This document shows positions 54,279 through 63,168 of a stretch of 64,000 bases of DNA, one piece after another (positions within the stretch are counted from its first letter, which is position 1; every line of letters starts with the position of its first letter). A program made the translations under genes and the position numbers. The stretch is from an uncultured Treponema sp. (GTDB taxonomy: Bacteria > Spirochaetota > Spirochaetia > Treponematales > Treponemataceae): positions 1-64,000 of the forward strand of contig CAJUBD010000014.1 in NCBI GenBank assembly GCA_910584475.1, read 5' to 3'. Below the pieces are notes generated by a model that was not told where the DNA came from, ran no database searches, and saw only the letters and a program-made list of their open reading frames with translations.

Positions 54279-55325
54279 CTAATGGTATAGGTGGGGGGTA
54301 ATCAGACTTAAGAAATCATTTTCCATTTTGTAAGCGCACTTATCATAGAACCCATATTGTATTTTCTGCATAATTCCAAGGAATGCTAGAATTTTGTGAA
54401 TTGCAACTTTTATTCGCTTCTTCCCGAAATAACATGACGATAATTTTATCTTTCCAAATTCTTTCTTTTGAAATTCACGCCATACTTTTGTAAATGGCAA
54501 TGTGCATTCCTTATGCCAGGGCTTTTGATTTGTACAAAAATGAATCAAGACGGGAGCGTCCATTGAAGTTGCAATTTCATTCCATTTTTCTGAAGCGATA
54601 AAAGCGTCCTGATACTTTTCAGCGTTAGGGAAGTTTGAAGTGTATTTGTTCATTATGACATGAATGTTAAAAAAACTATGTTGAAAGTTATACCGAGTTG
54701 GCAGCTCAAGAATTTTTCCATTTAAAACTGCGTTGATAGCATCTTGGTCATGCTTTAGGCAACGCTGCGGATTTTGTTTTACATAGGAAATTAATGTTTC
54801 GGCGATGGAATTTTTTCGCCAATAGTCAAGGTTTATGAGCATAACGCCTGCGTTAAAATATCCATTCTTAGGTGGATATTCCAGCCTGTTGAAAATTCTG
54901 ATGTCACTGTAAAAAAAATCAGGAATCATTGCACACGGATATTTTGTTAAGTCATAGTCAAACAAGGGGGTCAAATCGTCAAGACAAACTATATCAACAT
55001 CCATATACAGAACTGTATGGACATCTTTTAACAATTCAGGAAGAAAAAAGCGAAAATAGGTTTCAACACTGACACGATCTCCTTGCCTGATTATGAAGCT
55101 TTCTGCGTCAAATGACGGAGTGTAAAATTCAATGCTCAATTTCTTTTCTCTATGATTGGTTCGCAATGCACCTTTGTCATCGTCATTTAAATCAGTGCTC
55201 AAAATATGAAAGATAACAGGGGATTTTGAAAATTCAAGAATAGAGGACATCAAAACCTTGCAAGGGTTGACATATTTTTTGTTTATGCAAAATGCTATGT
55301 CAATTTTTTCTTCTTTAGATTCCAT
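54279..55325 (-). CDS. glycosyltransferase family 8
   Basis: 348 residues. GT8 order: IDIAFCINKKYV at the start, TYFRFFLPELL, then VLYMDVDIVCLDDL with the D-x-D, YFNAGVMLINLDYWR, and LPTRYNFQHSFF. It probably transfers glucose or galactose in surface polymer assembly. The final codons contain a short C6 run (54293-54298 as G), which is too short to call a contingency tract with confidence. No clear Shine-Dalgarno. Confidence 0.87.
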   Translation of the reverse strand: MESKEEKIDIAFCINKKYVNPCKVLMSSILEFSKSPVIFHILSTDLNDDDKGALRTNHREKKLSIEFYTPSFDAESFIIRQGDRVSVETYFRFFLPELLKDVHTVLYMDVDIVCLDDLTPLFDYDLTKYPCAMIPDFFYSDIRIFNRLEYPPKNGYFNAGVMLINLDYWRKNSIAETLISYVKQNPQRCLKHDQDAINAVLNGKILELPTRYNFQHSFFNIHVIMNKYTSNFPNAEKYQDAFIASEKWNEIATSMDAPVLIHFCTNQKPWHKECTLPFTKVWREFQKKEFGKIKLSSCYFGKKRIKVAIHKILAFLGIMQKIQYGFYDKCAYKMENDFLSLITPHLYH

Positions 55326-55349
55326 TTTGGTGACTCCTTATTAATATTT

Positions 55350-56312
55350 TTATGAGTAAGAATTTGATTTTTTTAGTTTAGTCTTAAGTTTTTCATATGA
55401 TTTCTGACTTAAAATCTTCTTTACAAACCACTTTATATGCAAGCAAAGAGGGAACTGAAACCACCACGAGAGTGAATGTCGAAAATGTTTACAAAATCTA
55501 GAAAAAAATATGTCATTTTTTCGCTCAGAAAATAAATAAACAGGTAATTTTTTTACATCCATTTTTTTTTGAAATATATACACATTTAATAACCTTTCTG
55601 CCATATAACCGAATATTCTTCCCTGAACATTATTATAGACTTGATATGGAATTCTTTTTTCGCACTCCTCAAGAATATTGAAAAGCCATTCACAATAATT
55701 TTCAAAGTCCTCGATTTTCAATATGAACATATTACAGGGGGAAAAAATGTTGCTACACTTCAATGATATTTCAAAAGCACTCTTGAAAGAAGGATATAAT
55801 TCCAACACCACTTTTTCCAATACTCTGAAATCCTCACTCATATGATAGATTCCATAGTGTTGCTCAATAGAATACGGATATGATTCTAACTTAGAAATTA
55901 TTCCACAGTGGTTGTGCAGAATATTAGAAAGTTTTTCCAAATTTATTTTGTAAAATTTAATGTCAGATTCATTTTTACAAATTTGATAGTCAAAGGCAAT
56001 CTTTTTGTCAAAATCAAAATAGCGCCTATAGTGATTCAATCCCACATATTCCACATTTGGATAGATTTTCCGCAAATTTTTCCACGCCCAATACATTGCG
56101 GTTAATTCACAGTAGTTTTTGTTTTTCGCGCTGATGTTATCACAAGGTTTTCCGTTCAGTTGGTCGTCGCGCTGGATTCCCAAATTCACATCGCTTATCA
56201 CCGCTCCCACTTGAATCGGCAAAAAAATTCCGTTTGGATTCGTGGGCAATTCGCCAATCTTGTGGCAGCATAGGAGAATTTTTATTCTGTCCGCTTCTAC
56301 TTCGTTTTTCAT
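55350..56312 (-). CDS. DUF4422-type glycosyltransferase
   Basis: 320 residues. DUF4422 blocks: IKILLCCHK at the start, PIQVGAVIS, NYCELTAMYWAWKN, and VGLNHYRRYF, followed by a late MFILKIEDFENYCEWLF. The family is found in capsule and exopolysaccharide loci and is treated as glycosyltransferases. ATG 56312 overlaps the glf stop as ATGA and is preferred to an upstream ATG at 56333. Confidence 0.8.
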   Translation of the reverse strand: MKNEVEADRIKILLCCHKIGELPTNPNGIFLPIQVGAVISDVNLGIQRDDQLNGKPCDNISAKNKNYCELTAMYWAWKNLRKIYPNVEYVGLNHYRRYFDFDKKIAFDYQICKNESDIKFYKINLEKLSNILHNHCGIISKLESYPYSIEQHYGIYHMSEDFRVLEKVVLELYPSFKSAFEISLKCSNIFSPCNMFILKIEDFENYCEWLFNILEECEKRIPYQVYNNVQGRIFGYMAERLLNVYIFQKKMDVKKLPVYLFSERKNDIFFSRFCKHFRHSLSWWFQFPLCLHIKWFVKKILSQKSYEKLKTKLKKSNSYS

Positions 56313-57430
56313 TTTTTGAATTTCATATCCCAATCATTCATAGCTTTTTCAATAACATCGTCCATGTCGTAGTATTTATACTCAGCAAGTCGTCCACCAA
56401 AAATCACATTTTGCTCTTGTGCAGCAAGTTCCGCATATCTTTTATATAATTCTGAATTCCTGTCGTCATTGATTGGATAAAATGGTTCTGCACCATCTTT
56501 CCATTCCGATGAAAATTCCTTTGAAATTACAGTTTTGTTTGAACTGAGGGCAATGATATTTTCTGGCTCAAAATGTTTATGCTCTATGATTCGTGTATAA
56601 GGTTCATCGTGGCTTGTGTAGTTTACTACTGCATTGCCTTGGAAATTTTGTGTATCTATTGTTTCTGTTTCAAATCGAACGGTGCGGTATTCCAACTTGC
56701 CGAATTTATAGTTAAAGAATTCGTCTATCCTCCCCGTAAAAACAATTTTTTCCGCAAGATGTTCAAAATATTCTCTTTCACTAAAAAAGTCGGTGTTTAT
56801 CCGTACTTCAATATCTTTTAGCAGACCGTCAATCAGTCTGTTATAACCGCCTATTGGAATGCCTTGATATGCATCGTTGAAGTAATTGTTGTCGAATACA
56901 AACCTAAACGGGAGACGCTTTATGATGAACGCTGGAAGCTCTGTGCATTTGCGACCCCATTGTTTCTCCGTATATTCTTTCACTAGAGCTTCATAAATAT
57001 CGCGTCCACCAAGTATTAATGCTTGCTCCTCTAAATTTTTTGGTTCAGTAATTTCAATTTTTTTTCGTTGTTCCTCAATTTTTGCCATCGCTGCTTGGGG
57101 AGTTTTTACTCCCCAAAGTTCATAGAATGTATTCATGTTAAAAGGCAAGTTGTACAGTTTCCCATGAAAGTTTGCGACAGGCGAATTTGTATAGCGGTTG
57201 AATTCAGAAAATGAATTGACAAAATCCCAAACTCTTTTGTTTGAGGTATGAAAAATATGTGCTCCGTATGTGTGAACATTTATACCCTCTATCCGATCAC
57301 AGTGTATATTACCACCAGTATGATTTCGCTTGTCAATAACAAGGACTCTCTTTCCTGATGTATGGGCAAGATATGCAAATGTCGCTCCATAGAGTCCAGA
57401 ACCAACAATCAAATAGTCATAGATTTTCAT
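56309..57430 (-). CDS. glf: UDP-galactopyranose mutase
   Basis: 373 residues. Flavoprotein that turns UDP-galactopyranose into UDP-galactofuranose. FAD-binding YLIVGSGLYGATFAYLA, then KRNHTGGNIHCD, HTYGAHIFHTSNKRVW, EKQWGRKCTELP, and GIPIGGYNRLIDGLL, all conserved in Glf. It shows that the surface polymer contains galactofuranose. Both ends overlap neighbours by ATGA, placing it firmly in the operon. Confidence 0.95.
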   Translation of the reverse strand: MKIYDYLIVGSGLYGATFAYLAHTSGKRVLVIDKRNHTGGNIHCDRIEGINVHTYGAHIFHTSNKRVWDFVNSFSEFNRYTNSPVANFHGKLYNLPFNMNTFYELWGVKTPQAAMAKIEEQRKKIEITEPKNLEEQALILGGRDIYEALVKEYTEKQWGRKCTELPAFIIKRLPFRFVFDNNYFNDAYQGIPIGGYNRLIDGLLKDIEVRINTDFFSEREYFEHLAEKIVFTGRIDEFFNYKFGKLEYRTVRFETETIDTQNFQGNAVVNYTSHDEPYTRIIEHKHFEPENIIALSSNKTVISKEFSSEWKDGAEPFYPINDDRNSELYKRYAELAAQEQNVIFGGRLAEYKYYDMDDVIEKAMNDWDMKFKK

Positions 57431-58074
57431 ACAAGTTTTCCTCCTCGTAAAATATCAATCATATACACTCCATTGACATCAAGCTTTTCACGCACATTTT
57501 TATATGTTTGGCGGGTGATGTCATCTCGGTTTAAATATATTTTATGGTAAATATCGCTGTCTGCATGATATGCATTTAAAAATTTGATTTTATCAAACGC
57601 CTTTTGTGACTTTAAGACGACTTGAATTCCCAATTCACCTAACTTCATAGCGTGTTCTAACTGTGCAAGTGTGATTTCATTGTTCAAAAAATTTGATGCG
57701 AATGTGAAATAGGAATCGTTCGCGCGATAACCGATGATTAAATCATAGACTGAATAATCAATTTTATAATTTTTCAAGAGATAGCTTTTCGCTTCTTGCT
57801 GAACTGGAGTGAGATAAAAAGTTCTGTTTTCAAGCAGGATAGAAAGCCAATGCAGTATGCTCCAGTCAGGCTTTGTCAAATCCAATAACTTCAGTTTGCT
57901 GATTTCAAGTTCGTATTCATTTGCATATCCGTTGGAATTTCTTTGGCAAGCCCATTCTTTTGCCAGTTCCATGTTTTCAGTGCAGTAAAAGCCCTTTCCA
58001 TAGTCATTGTTTTTTCTGCCTTTGTCGAACGAGGGAAATTTTATGATTTCTGTTGACCCATGGTATAATTTCAT
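57427..58074 (-). CDS. DUF3990 protein, ADP-ribosyltransferase-like (toxin candidate)
   Basis: 215 residues. The start KLYHGSTEIIKFPSFDKGR and DYGKGFYCTENMELAKEWAC match DUF3990, a family placed near ADP-ribosyltransferases (H-G-S and G-x-G-F-Y-x-T motifs). It overlaps glf and its upstream partner gene by ATGA. In other bacteria DUF3990 proteins are encoded with small partners in a toxin-antitoxin-like arrangement. A role in polymer synthesis is not evident. Confidence 0.7.
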   Translation of the reverse strand: MKLYHGSTEIIKFPSFDKGRKNNDYGKGFYCTENMELAKEWACQRNSNGYANEYELEISKLKLLDLTKPDWSILHWLSILLENRTFYLTPVQQEAKSYLLKNYKIDYSVYDLIIGYRANDSYFTFASNFLNNEITLAQLEHAMKLGELGIQVVLKSQKAFDKIKFLNAYHADSDIYHKIYLNRDDITRQTYKNVREKLDVNGVYMIDILRGGKLV

Positions 58075-58514
58075 TTTTTTTCAAGTCTCCTGTCAATTTC
58101 CTCAAGAACATTCGTGATGTCCTCTTCGTGGAATGTTGGATACATATATAGAAAGTCTTTTGCCGTGACTTGTGAAAAAATTTCTTTATAAGTTACATTT
58201 CGCGACCACTGGTACAGACTTGCGACAAAACCTGTCCAATAGTTTTCTGACGGCGAAAAACCGATGTCAACGAGTTCCTGATTTTCAAGTCCTGCGACAA
58301 GCCATGAAAGTTCGATGCCTGACATACCGGAGATAAAATGAGGGTCTCCCATTTCTATTAAATCTATGTATTTGAATGAAAGCCATTTTTTTACGAATGT
58401 TTCAAGAGAAAATCCCAATCCCAAAACGCCGTATTCGAACGCCCACGCAATGTTTTCCTGGGCGTCCTTGAGATAGAGTTCGCTGTAGGCGGGAGTGGTA
58501 GGCTGGTTGTTCAT
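58071..58514 (-). CDS. partner of the DUF3990 protein (antitoxin candidate)
   Basis: 147 residues, no family I can name. Tryptophan- and acid-rich, all predicted soluble; it ends FLYMYPTFHEEDITNVLEEIDRRLEKK in part, a helical C-terminus seen in other partners of such enzymes. The ATGA overlap with the DUF3990 gene suggests stoichiometric coexpression. An antitoxin role is inferred only from pairing. Confidence 0.55.
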   Translation of the reverse strand: MNNQPTTPAYSELYLKDAQENIAWAFEYGVLGLGFSLETFVKKWLSFKYIDLIEMGDPHFISGMSGIELSWLVAGLENQELVDIGFSPSENYWTGFVASLYQWSRNVTYKEIFSQVTAKDFLYMYPTFHEEDITNVLEEIDRRLEKK

Positions 58515-59980
58515 TTTTTTATTTTCCTATGCTTCCATGCATTTGTTTTGCTTGAAATCAATTTTACGGCGTTCATCGCAAGTTTGTTTTTCATCAAAAC
58601 AAGAATAAGAATATATATAGTCGCTCCTGACAAAATTCCTACCCAAAGGATGGTATTTCTGTTTGTCAAGAAATATTTTATCAATAATACTGTTGCCGAC
58701 ATAATTATTGTCGCTGTGACATATTGGATAAAATCTTTTAGTATAAACTTAAGAGAAATCATTTTTCTCACAAGAATAAGTTCAGTCAATGTAACCATGC
58801 TTTCAGCACAAAGAGTTGAAATTCCAGCACCAAAAGCACCATGCCGTGGTATCAAAAATAAATTCATTGTGAAATTTACTGCCGCGCCAATTCCAACAGC
58901 AAGAACAGTATATTTTTCTTTTTTTATGCTTACAAAAAATTGACTTCCTATAATAGAACTTAGACCAATTATAAGTATTATAGGGTTCATAATTCTCATT
59001 GTGCTGCAAGCAGGCATATATAACTCGCCACAAAAAAGGAATATGATTTGTGGTGTTAGCAATGTTAGCCCAGCCATCGAGGGAATTGAAATCATAAGAA
59101 CAAAGGAGATTGTTTTATAAAAAAGTTTCATAAATTCATCTTTGTCTTTTAGAATAAGGGATGAAAATCGAGGCAAAACAACTGCACAAGCGGCAGTGAC
59201 TACGCTCAATACGAGTTTATTAAGTTTTGTTGCTGCCGAATAGTAGCCCACTTGTGTTTCGGTTGACAAAAAGCCAAGCATAGATGTATCAAATACAGTG
59301 TAAATATTTACAATCAATGCCATTGCAAAAAATGTAAAAACTGATTTTAAATGTTTGCGAAAGTTTAATTGTTCATGAACTTCAAAGGATATGAATTTCC
59401 GTTTGTAAATAAAATTACAAATGCTTGAACCACCGCTGGCTATTGTAGACAGAAACGCATACTGTAATACATCTTCTTTTGTTTTTACCATAACAAATAA
59501 AAGAATCAATGATATTATTTGAAAAATAATGGATCGAATTGTTATATAAGAGAATTCTTCCATCGCCGTGAAAAGCCAATTCATTGAAAACACCTCAAAC
59601 ACGATAGAAAGTCCACAAATCAATAAAAGGGCTGTCATAGATTTAAAGCGAGGGATCGTTAAAATTGTTATGACAAAAAGCGTTAATGCAGCCAATGTTG
59701 ACAATATGTTTATCAAGAAGATTTCCTTGCAGAACTTATTAAGCTTTTGTTGGTCATCACGGAGTTGAGCCGCTTCTCGAATCGCATATGCTACAATTCC
59801 TAGACCTGCTATGAGCATAAAATAGTGAACAATTGATTGTGCAAACCTAACTTTTCCAATTCCATCAGGCATAAGAATTCGTGATGTGTATGGAAATGTA
59901 ATAAGAGGATAAAGCAGGTTCATTATGGAGCGAATCACATTGAGAATTGCATTTTTCTTAAGAGATTTTTGCTTTGTCAT
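58511..59980 (-). CDS. polysaccharide flippase (Wzx/MATE-like, polysaccharide biosynthesis protein family)
   Basis: 489 residues with about 14 predicted membrane helices. The start KNAILNVIRSIMNLLYPLITFPYTSRIL and GKVRFAQSIVHYF-type block are typical of O-antigen/capsule flippases. It should move the lipid-linked repeat unit across the inner membrane. It overlaps wzi by ATGA upstream and the DUF3990 partner downstream. Confidence 0.9.
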   Translation of the reverse strand: MTKQKSLKKNAILNVIRSIMNLLYPLITFPYTSRILMPDGIGKVRFAQSIVHYFMLIAGLGIVAYAIREAAQLRDDQQKLNKFCKEIFLINILSTLAALTLFVITILTIPRFKSMTALLLICGLSIVFEVFSMNWLFTAMEEFSYITIRSIIFQIISLILLFVMVKTKEDVLQYAFLSTIASGGSSICNFIYKRKFISFEVHEQLNFRKHLKSVFTFFAMALIVNIYTVFDTSMLGFLSTETQVGYYSAATKLNKLVLSVVTAACAVVLPRFSSLILKDKDEFMKLFYKTISFVLMISIPSMAGLTLLTPQIIFLFCGELYMPACSTMRIMNPIILIIGLSSIIGSQFFVSIKKEKYTVLAVGIGAAVNFTMNLFLIPRHGAFGAGISTLCAESMVTLTELILVRKMISLKFILKDFIQYVTATIIMSATVLLIKYFLTNRNTILWVGILSGATIYILILVLMKNKLAMNAVKLISSKTNAWKHRKIKK

Positions 59981-61713
59981 AAATTATATTTCAGCCCTAA
60001 TTGAATTGTGCTGTTGAATCTATGTTCAGAACTTTTGTCGCTATTTGCTTTGTTTAATGGATTTTTTTCTATTGTAAAAACATATCCTCCTGTCAAAGAA
60101 AAACTGTTTGTTATAAAATAAATAGATTCAAGACCTATGCTAATATTGCAACGAATATTTGCTTCTGCTAAAAAATTAGAGTTCTTCAAGCCTTCTGCGT
60201 TTTCTGGCTTCTTTGAATCTATATACATTGTGTAATCAAGATCTGGATTGCATCTTTGAAAAAACAATGTGGCTTTTCCTTTGGGATGATAGAACTCAAA
60301 ACCCAAATATTGACTATTTCCACCTGTGCCAATTCCTGCTCCAAGCCATTGTCCCTTATTTGTGTATCCTTGCGTTATTATATGATGGGCATAGAAGGTT
60401 GAATACCAGTTTATCAACCTATCATAGTCGGCGGAGCATTCAAGAAATGTCAATTCTAATAATATTTTCAATCCATAGTTCTTTTTGAAATCAAAGGCTT
60501 TTTGTGCTCCAAATGTCCAACCCTGCGTGTGGAATGGATAGCGCATAATATAGTCCATGTTTGGTGAAAAATCATTTCTCGCCCATTCAAGATATATCTC
60601 CAATCCAGCTATCGGAAGTTGATAGTCGAATGTCAGCGAGAACCTTTGGTCGGTTTCATCCCCACCACCACGCATATTAGGAACATAGATTCTGAAAAGT
60701 GAGTAGGCGTCTATATCATTCCATTTTGCTAAAAGGGTTCTATTAAATCCAATTGTAAGTCCCTTGAAAATCCACGGCAATGACCATGCGACCGCAATTC
60801 CTGAAATTAAATTGTCATCATTGCTGGAATCGTTGTCAAAGTATTTTGATTCTGATAGCTTTCCCCACCAACAACGCAGTTCCAAGTCGCCAAGATACCA
60901 GTTTACTTTTGGAATGACAATGCGCTGCCGTCTCATTCCTATGTCGAATTTTGGATAGCTTGCCGCATTGTTAGAGTGTATTATTGGGTTCAATTGCGCA
61001 GGACCAAGCCAAATCGACTGCGTTCCAAATCCTACGGTAAATGTGTGCCACGAATAGCGTATTTCCGTGTCGCCCCAGTCAAATGTAAAAAACGGTTTGT
61101 CGCCGAACCGTTGCGGCGCATCTATCGAGGCGACTCCATAGTAGCCATATACCGAAGCCTTGTCAATGTATTTTGTTGGGTTTCCGTCCTTGTCAACGGC
61201 GGCGTAATTTGGCTTGATATATGCAAATTCCATATTCTGACTAAAACTCACCTGCGGCTTCAGTGTCATCTCCAGCCCATAGCCCTCAAGCCGCGCGCCG
61301 CCAGTGAGGGAGGTGTTGTAGCCCTTGCCCTGCCAAAGCGCGCCGTCATTCTGTCCGTAGGGGGCGGCCGTGTTGAAGGAGTTGAACCATTCAGGTCCGT
61401 AAGCCTTCAAGAAAATTCCGCGCTTTATGCCTTTCAGATACCAGTTCGTTTTTTCCGACTCTGTGTTCAAAAGCGTGAATGTCCTGCCGAGGTTGTTGCC
61501 CTGCCATACGTGTTGGATTTGCTCGCCGTCCTCATCCTGCTTGATGCGCCACACGGAATCGCTCAACGTGCGATAATTCAAGGAAGGTCGTTCGACGATT
61601 CCCTGTAAAGCCAAAAAGTCGTAGTATTCCTCTTCAATCGACTTCAACGCCTCCTGTGAAAAAACGCAGGCGGCGGAAATCGCGAAAAACAATGCGGCAA
61701 CAATTTTTTTCAT
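59977..61713 (-). CDS. wzi: capsule assembly Wzi-family outer membrane protein
   Basis: 578 residues. Signal peptide with cleavage near AACVFSQ-E, then a region with alternating aromatic strands as in an outer-membrane beta barrel: FTFDWGDTEIRYSWHTFTVG, QSIWLGPAQLNPIIHSNNA, LEIYLEWARNDFSPN. It matches the Wzi capsule-assembly family, which anchors polymer at the surface. It is the first gene of the leftward operon. Its promoter (61720-61748) puts the transcript start at the ATG, so no Shine-Dalgarno is available. Confidence 0.85.
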   Translation of the reverse strand: MKKIVAALFFAISAACVFSQEALKSIEEEYYDFLALQGIVERPSLNYRTLSDSVWRIKQDEDGEQIQHVWQGNNLGRTFTLLNTESEKTNWYLKGIKRGIFLKAYGPEWFNSFNTAAPYGQNDGALWQGKGYNTSLTGGARLEGYGLEMTLKPQVSFSQNMEFAYIKPNYAAVDKDGNPTKYIDKASVYGYYGVASIDAPQRFGDKPFFTFDWGDTEIRYSWHTFTVGFGTQSIWLGPAQLNPIIHSNNAASYPKFDIGMRRQRIVIPKVNWYLGDLELRCWWGKLSESKYFDNDSSNDDNLISGIAVAWSLPWIFKGLTIGFNRTLLAKWNDIDAYSLFRIYVPNMRGGGDETDQRFSLTFDYQLPIAGLEIYLEWARNDFSPNMDYIMRYPFHTQGWTFGAQKAFDFKKNYGLKILLELTFLECSADYDRLINWYSTFYAHHIITQGYTNKGQWLGAGIGTGGNSQYLGFEFYHPKGKATLFFQRCNPDLDYTMYIDSKKPENAEGLKNSNFLAEANIRCNISIGLESIYFITNSFSLTGGYVFTIEKNPLNKANSDKSSEHRFNSTIQLGLKYNL

Positions 61714-61719
61714 AAGCGA

Positions 61720-61748
61720 AGTCTAGCATAAATTTGTTTTTTTGGCAA
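61720..61748 (-). promoter_or_regulatory. promoter of the surface-polymer operon, leaderless
   Basis: TTGCCA (61743-61748), a 17-nt spacer and TAGACT (61720-61725) on the minus strand, then TCGCTT and the ATG at 61713. Confidence 0.6.
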
Positions 61749-61781
61749 TAGAAAGTTTTTTTTGAATTCCTTTTTTACCTC

Positions 61782-61810
61782 TTGACCAAAACAAAAGAAT
61801 TTGAGATAAT
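61782..61810 (+). promoter_or_regulatory. rpsU promoter
   Basis: TTGACC (61782-61787), a 17-nt spacer and GATAAT (61805-61810). Confidence 0.7.
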
Positions 61811-61851
61811 GTATAGATTGACGGGACTTCCGCAAAAAGGAGGTGAAAATT

Positions 61852-62064
61852 ATGGCGACAATCAGTGTCGAAGATTCAGAGAGCCTCGAAAAGGCAATTA
61901 AGCGTTTCAAGCGCATGGTGGAAAGAGAAGGCATCATCCGCGAATGGAAAAAGCGCGAGTATTATGAAAAGCCTTCCACGATTCTCAATCGCAAGAACAA
62001 AGCCTTGGCGCGGAAATTGATGAAAAAAACACGCAAGGGCGGTCACACAACTCAAGCCTACTAA
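61852..62064 (+). CDS. rpsU: 30S ribosomal protein S21
   Basis: 70 residues. [19 protein letters not shown] and the basic [13 protein letters not shown] are standard S21. It acts in the small subunit during initiation. AAGGAGGTG lies 6 nt before ATG 61852, one of the strongest ribosome-binding sites in the window, which settles the start against an upstream GTG. A strong terminator follows at 62079. Confidence 0.95.
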   Translation: MATISVEDSESLEKAIKRFKRMVEREGIIREWKKREYYEKPSTILNRKNKALARKLMKKTRKGGHTTQAY

Positions 62065-62078
62065 TTTCAAACATCAAG

Positions 62079-62102
62079 AAACGCCCGCATAAGCGGGCGT
62101 TT
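62079..62102 (+). terminator. rpsU terminator
   Basis: AAACGCCCGC, loop ATAA, GCGGGCGTTT: a perfect 10-bp GC-rich stem beginning 15 nt after the stop. Confidence 0.85.
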
Positions 62103-62144
62103 GAATATTGCGCAAGTACGCTTCGTTTCCTTGCTACCGAGTTT

Positions 62145-62189
62145 TCGCTTGTTTGTCATTGTCGGGCTTGACCCGACAATCTATTTTGT
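62145..62189 (-). repeat. 45-bp dispersed hairpin repeat, copy 2
   Basis: Reverse complement of 13673-13717 with two mismatches. The inverted repeat ATTGTCGGG/CCCGACAAT is more perfect here. It lies between rpsU and pth. Confidence 0.85.
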
Positions 62190-62250
62190 TAAGGAAGGCG
62201 CAAAAAGAATTTAATTTTTAGTTTCGCATTATTTTGGAAGATTTGACGGC

Positions 62251-62279
62251 TTCACATTTTTGTATTTTTGCGCTATAAT
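62251..62279 (+). promoter_or_regulatory. pth promoter, leaderless
   Basis: TTCACA (62251-62256), a 17-nt spacer and TATAAT (62274-62279), then 6 nt to the ATG at 62286. Confidence 0.65.
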
Positions 62280-62285
62280 TTATTT

Positions 62286-62939
62286 ATGATTCGTCTTGCG
62301 GCTTTTTTGGGAAATTATGGCTCTCAATATGAAAGGACTCGGCACAATACGGCTTGGCAATTCGTGCGAAGTCTGCCTTTCTACAATCAATTGAATTGGC
62401 AGCAAAAATTCAAGGGCGAATATGCCGTTTTGGACTTTTCCGATTTTGCGGAAATCGCAAAGAACAATTTTCCTGCTATTTTGAATTCTGAAGGTGAATT
62501 GGTTTTGCCGAAAAATCCGCCTGAAAAAATTTATTTTTTAAAGCCGCTTACTTTGATGAATTTGTCGGGCGAATCAATTGGCGCGCTCGCTTCGTTTTTC
62601 AAAATCCAACCCAAAGAAATTTTGGTTTTGCACGATGAATTGGAATTGCCGCTTGGCACGTTCAGCCTGAAATGGTCGGGCGGGCTTGCGGGGCACAACG
62701 GATTGCGCTCGACCAAAGCCGCGCTTGGTACGGCGGACTTTTGGAGGCTTCGGTTCGGCATCACGAAACCCGCAGGGCGCGACATCGCAGATTATGTCTT
62801 GAGCAATTTTACAAGCGACGAAGCCATAACGATGAATCTGGTTTTTGAAAAGGCGGCAGAACTTTTTGCCAGGATAATTTTGGCGAACGATGCCGAACGG
62901 CTTTTGCAAAAATTTGCCAAAGTAAAAATTGATTTATGA
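62286..62939 (+). CDS. pth: peptidyl-tRNA hydrolase
   Basis: 217 residues. Recycles peptidyl-tRNA by cleaving the ester bond. Pth residues are visible: N10 in FLGNYG, the catalytic His in YERTRHNTAW, MNLSGESIGAL, the Asp in VLHDELELPLG, and GLAGHNGLRS. A TTG 18 nt upstream would place the -10 box inside the gene, so ATG 62286 is preferred. The transcript is predicted to be leaderless. mazG follows after a four-hairpin element. Confidence 0.94.
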   Translation: MIRLAAFLGNYGSQYERTRHNTAWQFVRSLPFYNQLNWQQKFKGEYAVLDFSDFAEIAKNNFPAILNSEGELVLPKNPPEKIYFLKPLTLMNLSGESIGALASFFKIQPKEILVLHDELELPLGTFSLKWSGGLAGHNGLRSTKAALGTADFWRLRFGITKPAGRDIADYVLSNFTSDEAITMNLVFEKAAELFARIILANDAERLLQKFAKVKIDL

Positions 62940-62944
62940 TTGCA

Positions 62945-63160
62945 AAGTAAGGTTGAAAATCTACGATGGAATGTTACGCAAGCCTTGCGACTTGCCGCCG
63001 AGACTTGCGCTTTATTTTTCGCGAAAAACAAAGCGTCGCCAATTTCAACTTTGAGTTTGTCAACGCAAAATTGTCATTTAACGCGATTTTTCATTTCATT
63101 GCAAAATCGTGTTTTCAACAATGAAAAAACTTGCCCCTTCCTTCATTGTTGAAAAATAAG
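62945..63160 (+). repeat. four-hairpin intergenic element, unit h (partly decayed)
   Basis: H2 63084-63109 and H1 63112-63155 are intact with complementary arms; H3 and H4 upstream are degraded but keep the GAGTTTGTCAACG-like and AATTTCAACTTT remnants. Order on the plus strand is H4, H3, H2, H1, then TAAGGAATAAGT and the ATG of mazG. Confidence 0.65.
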
Positions 63161-63168
63161 GAATAAGT

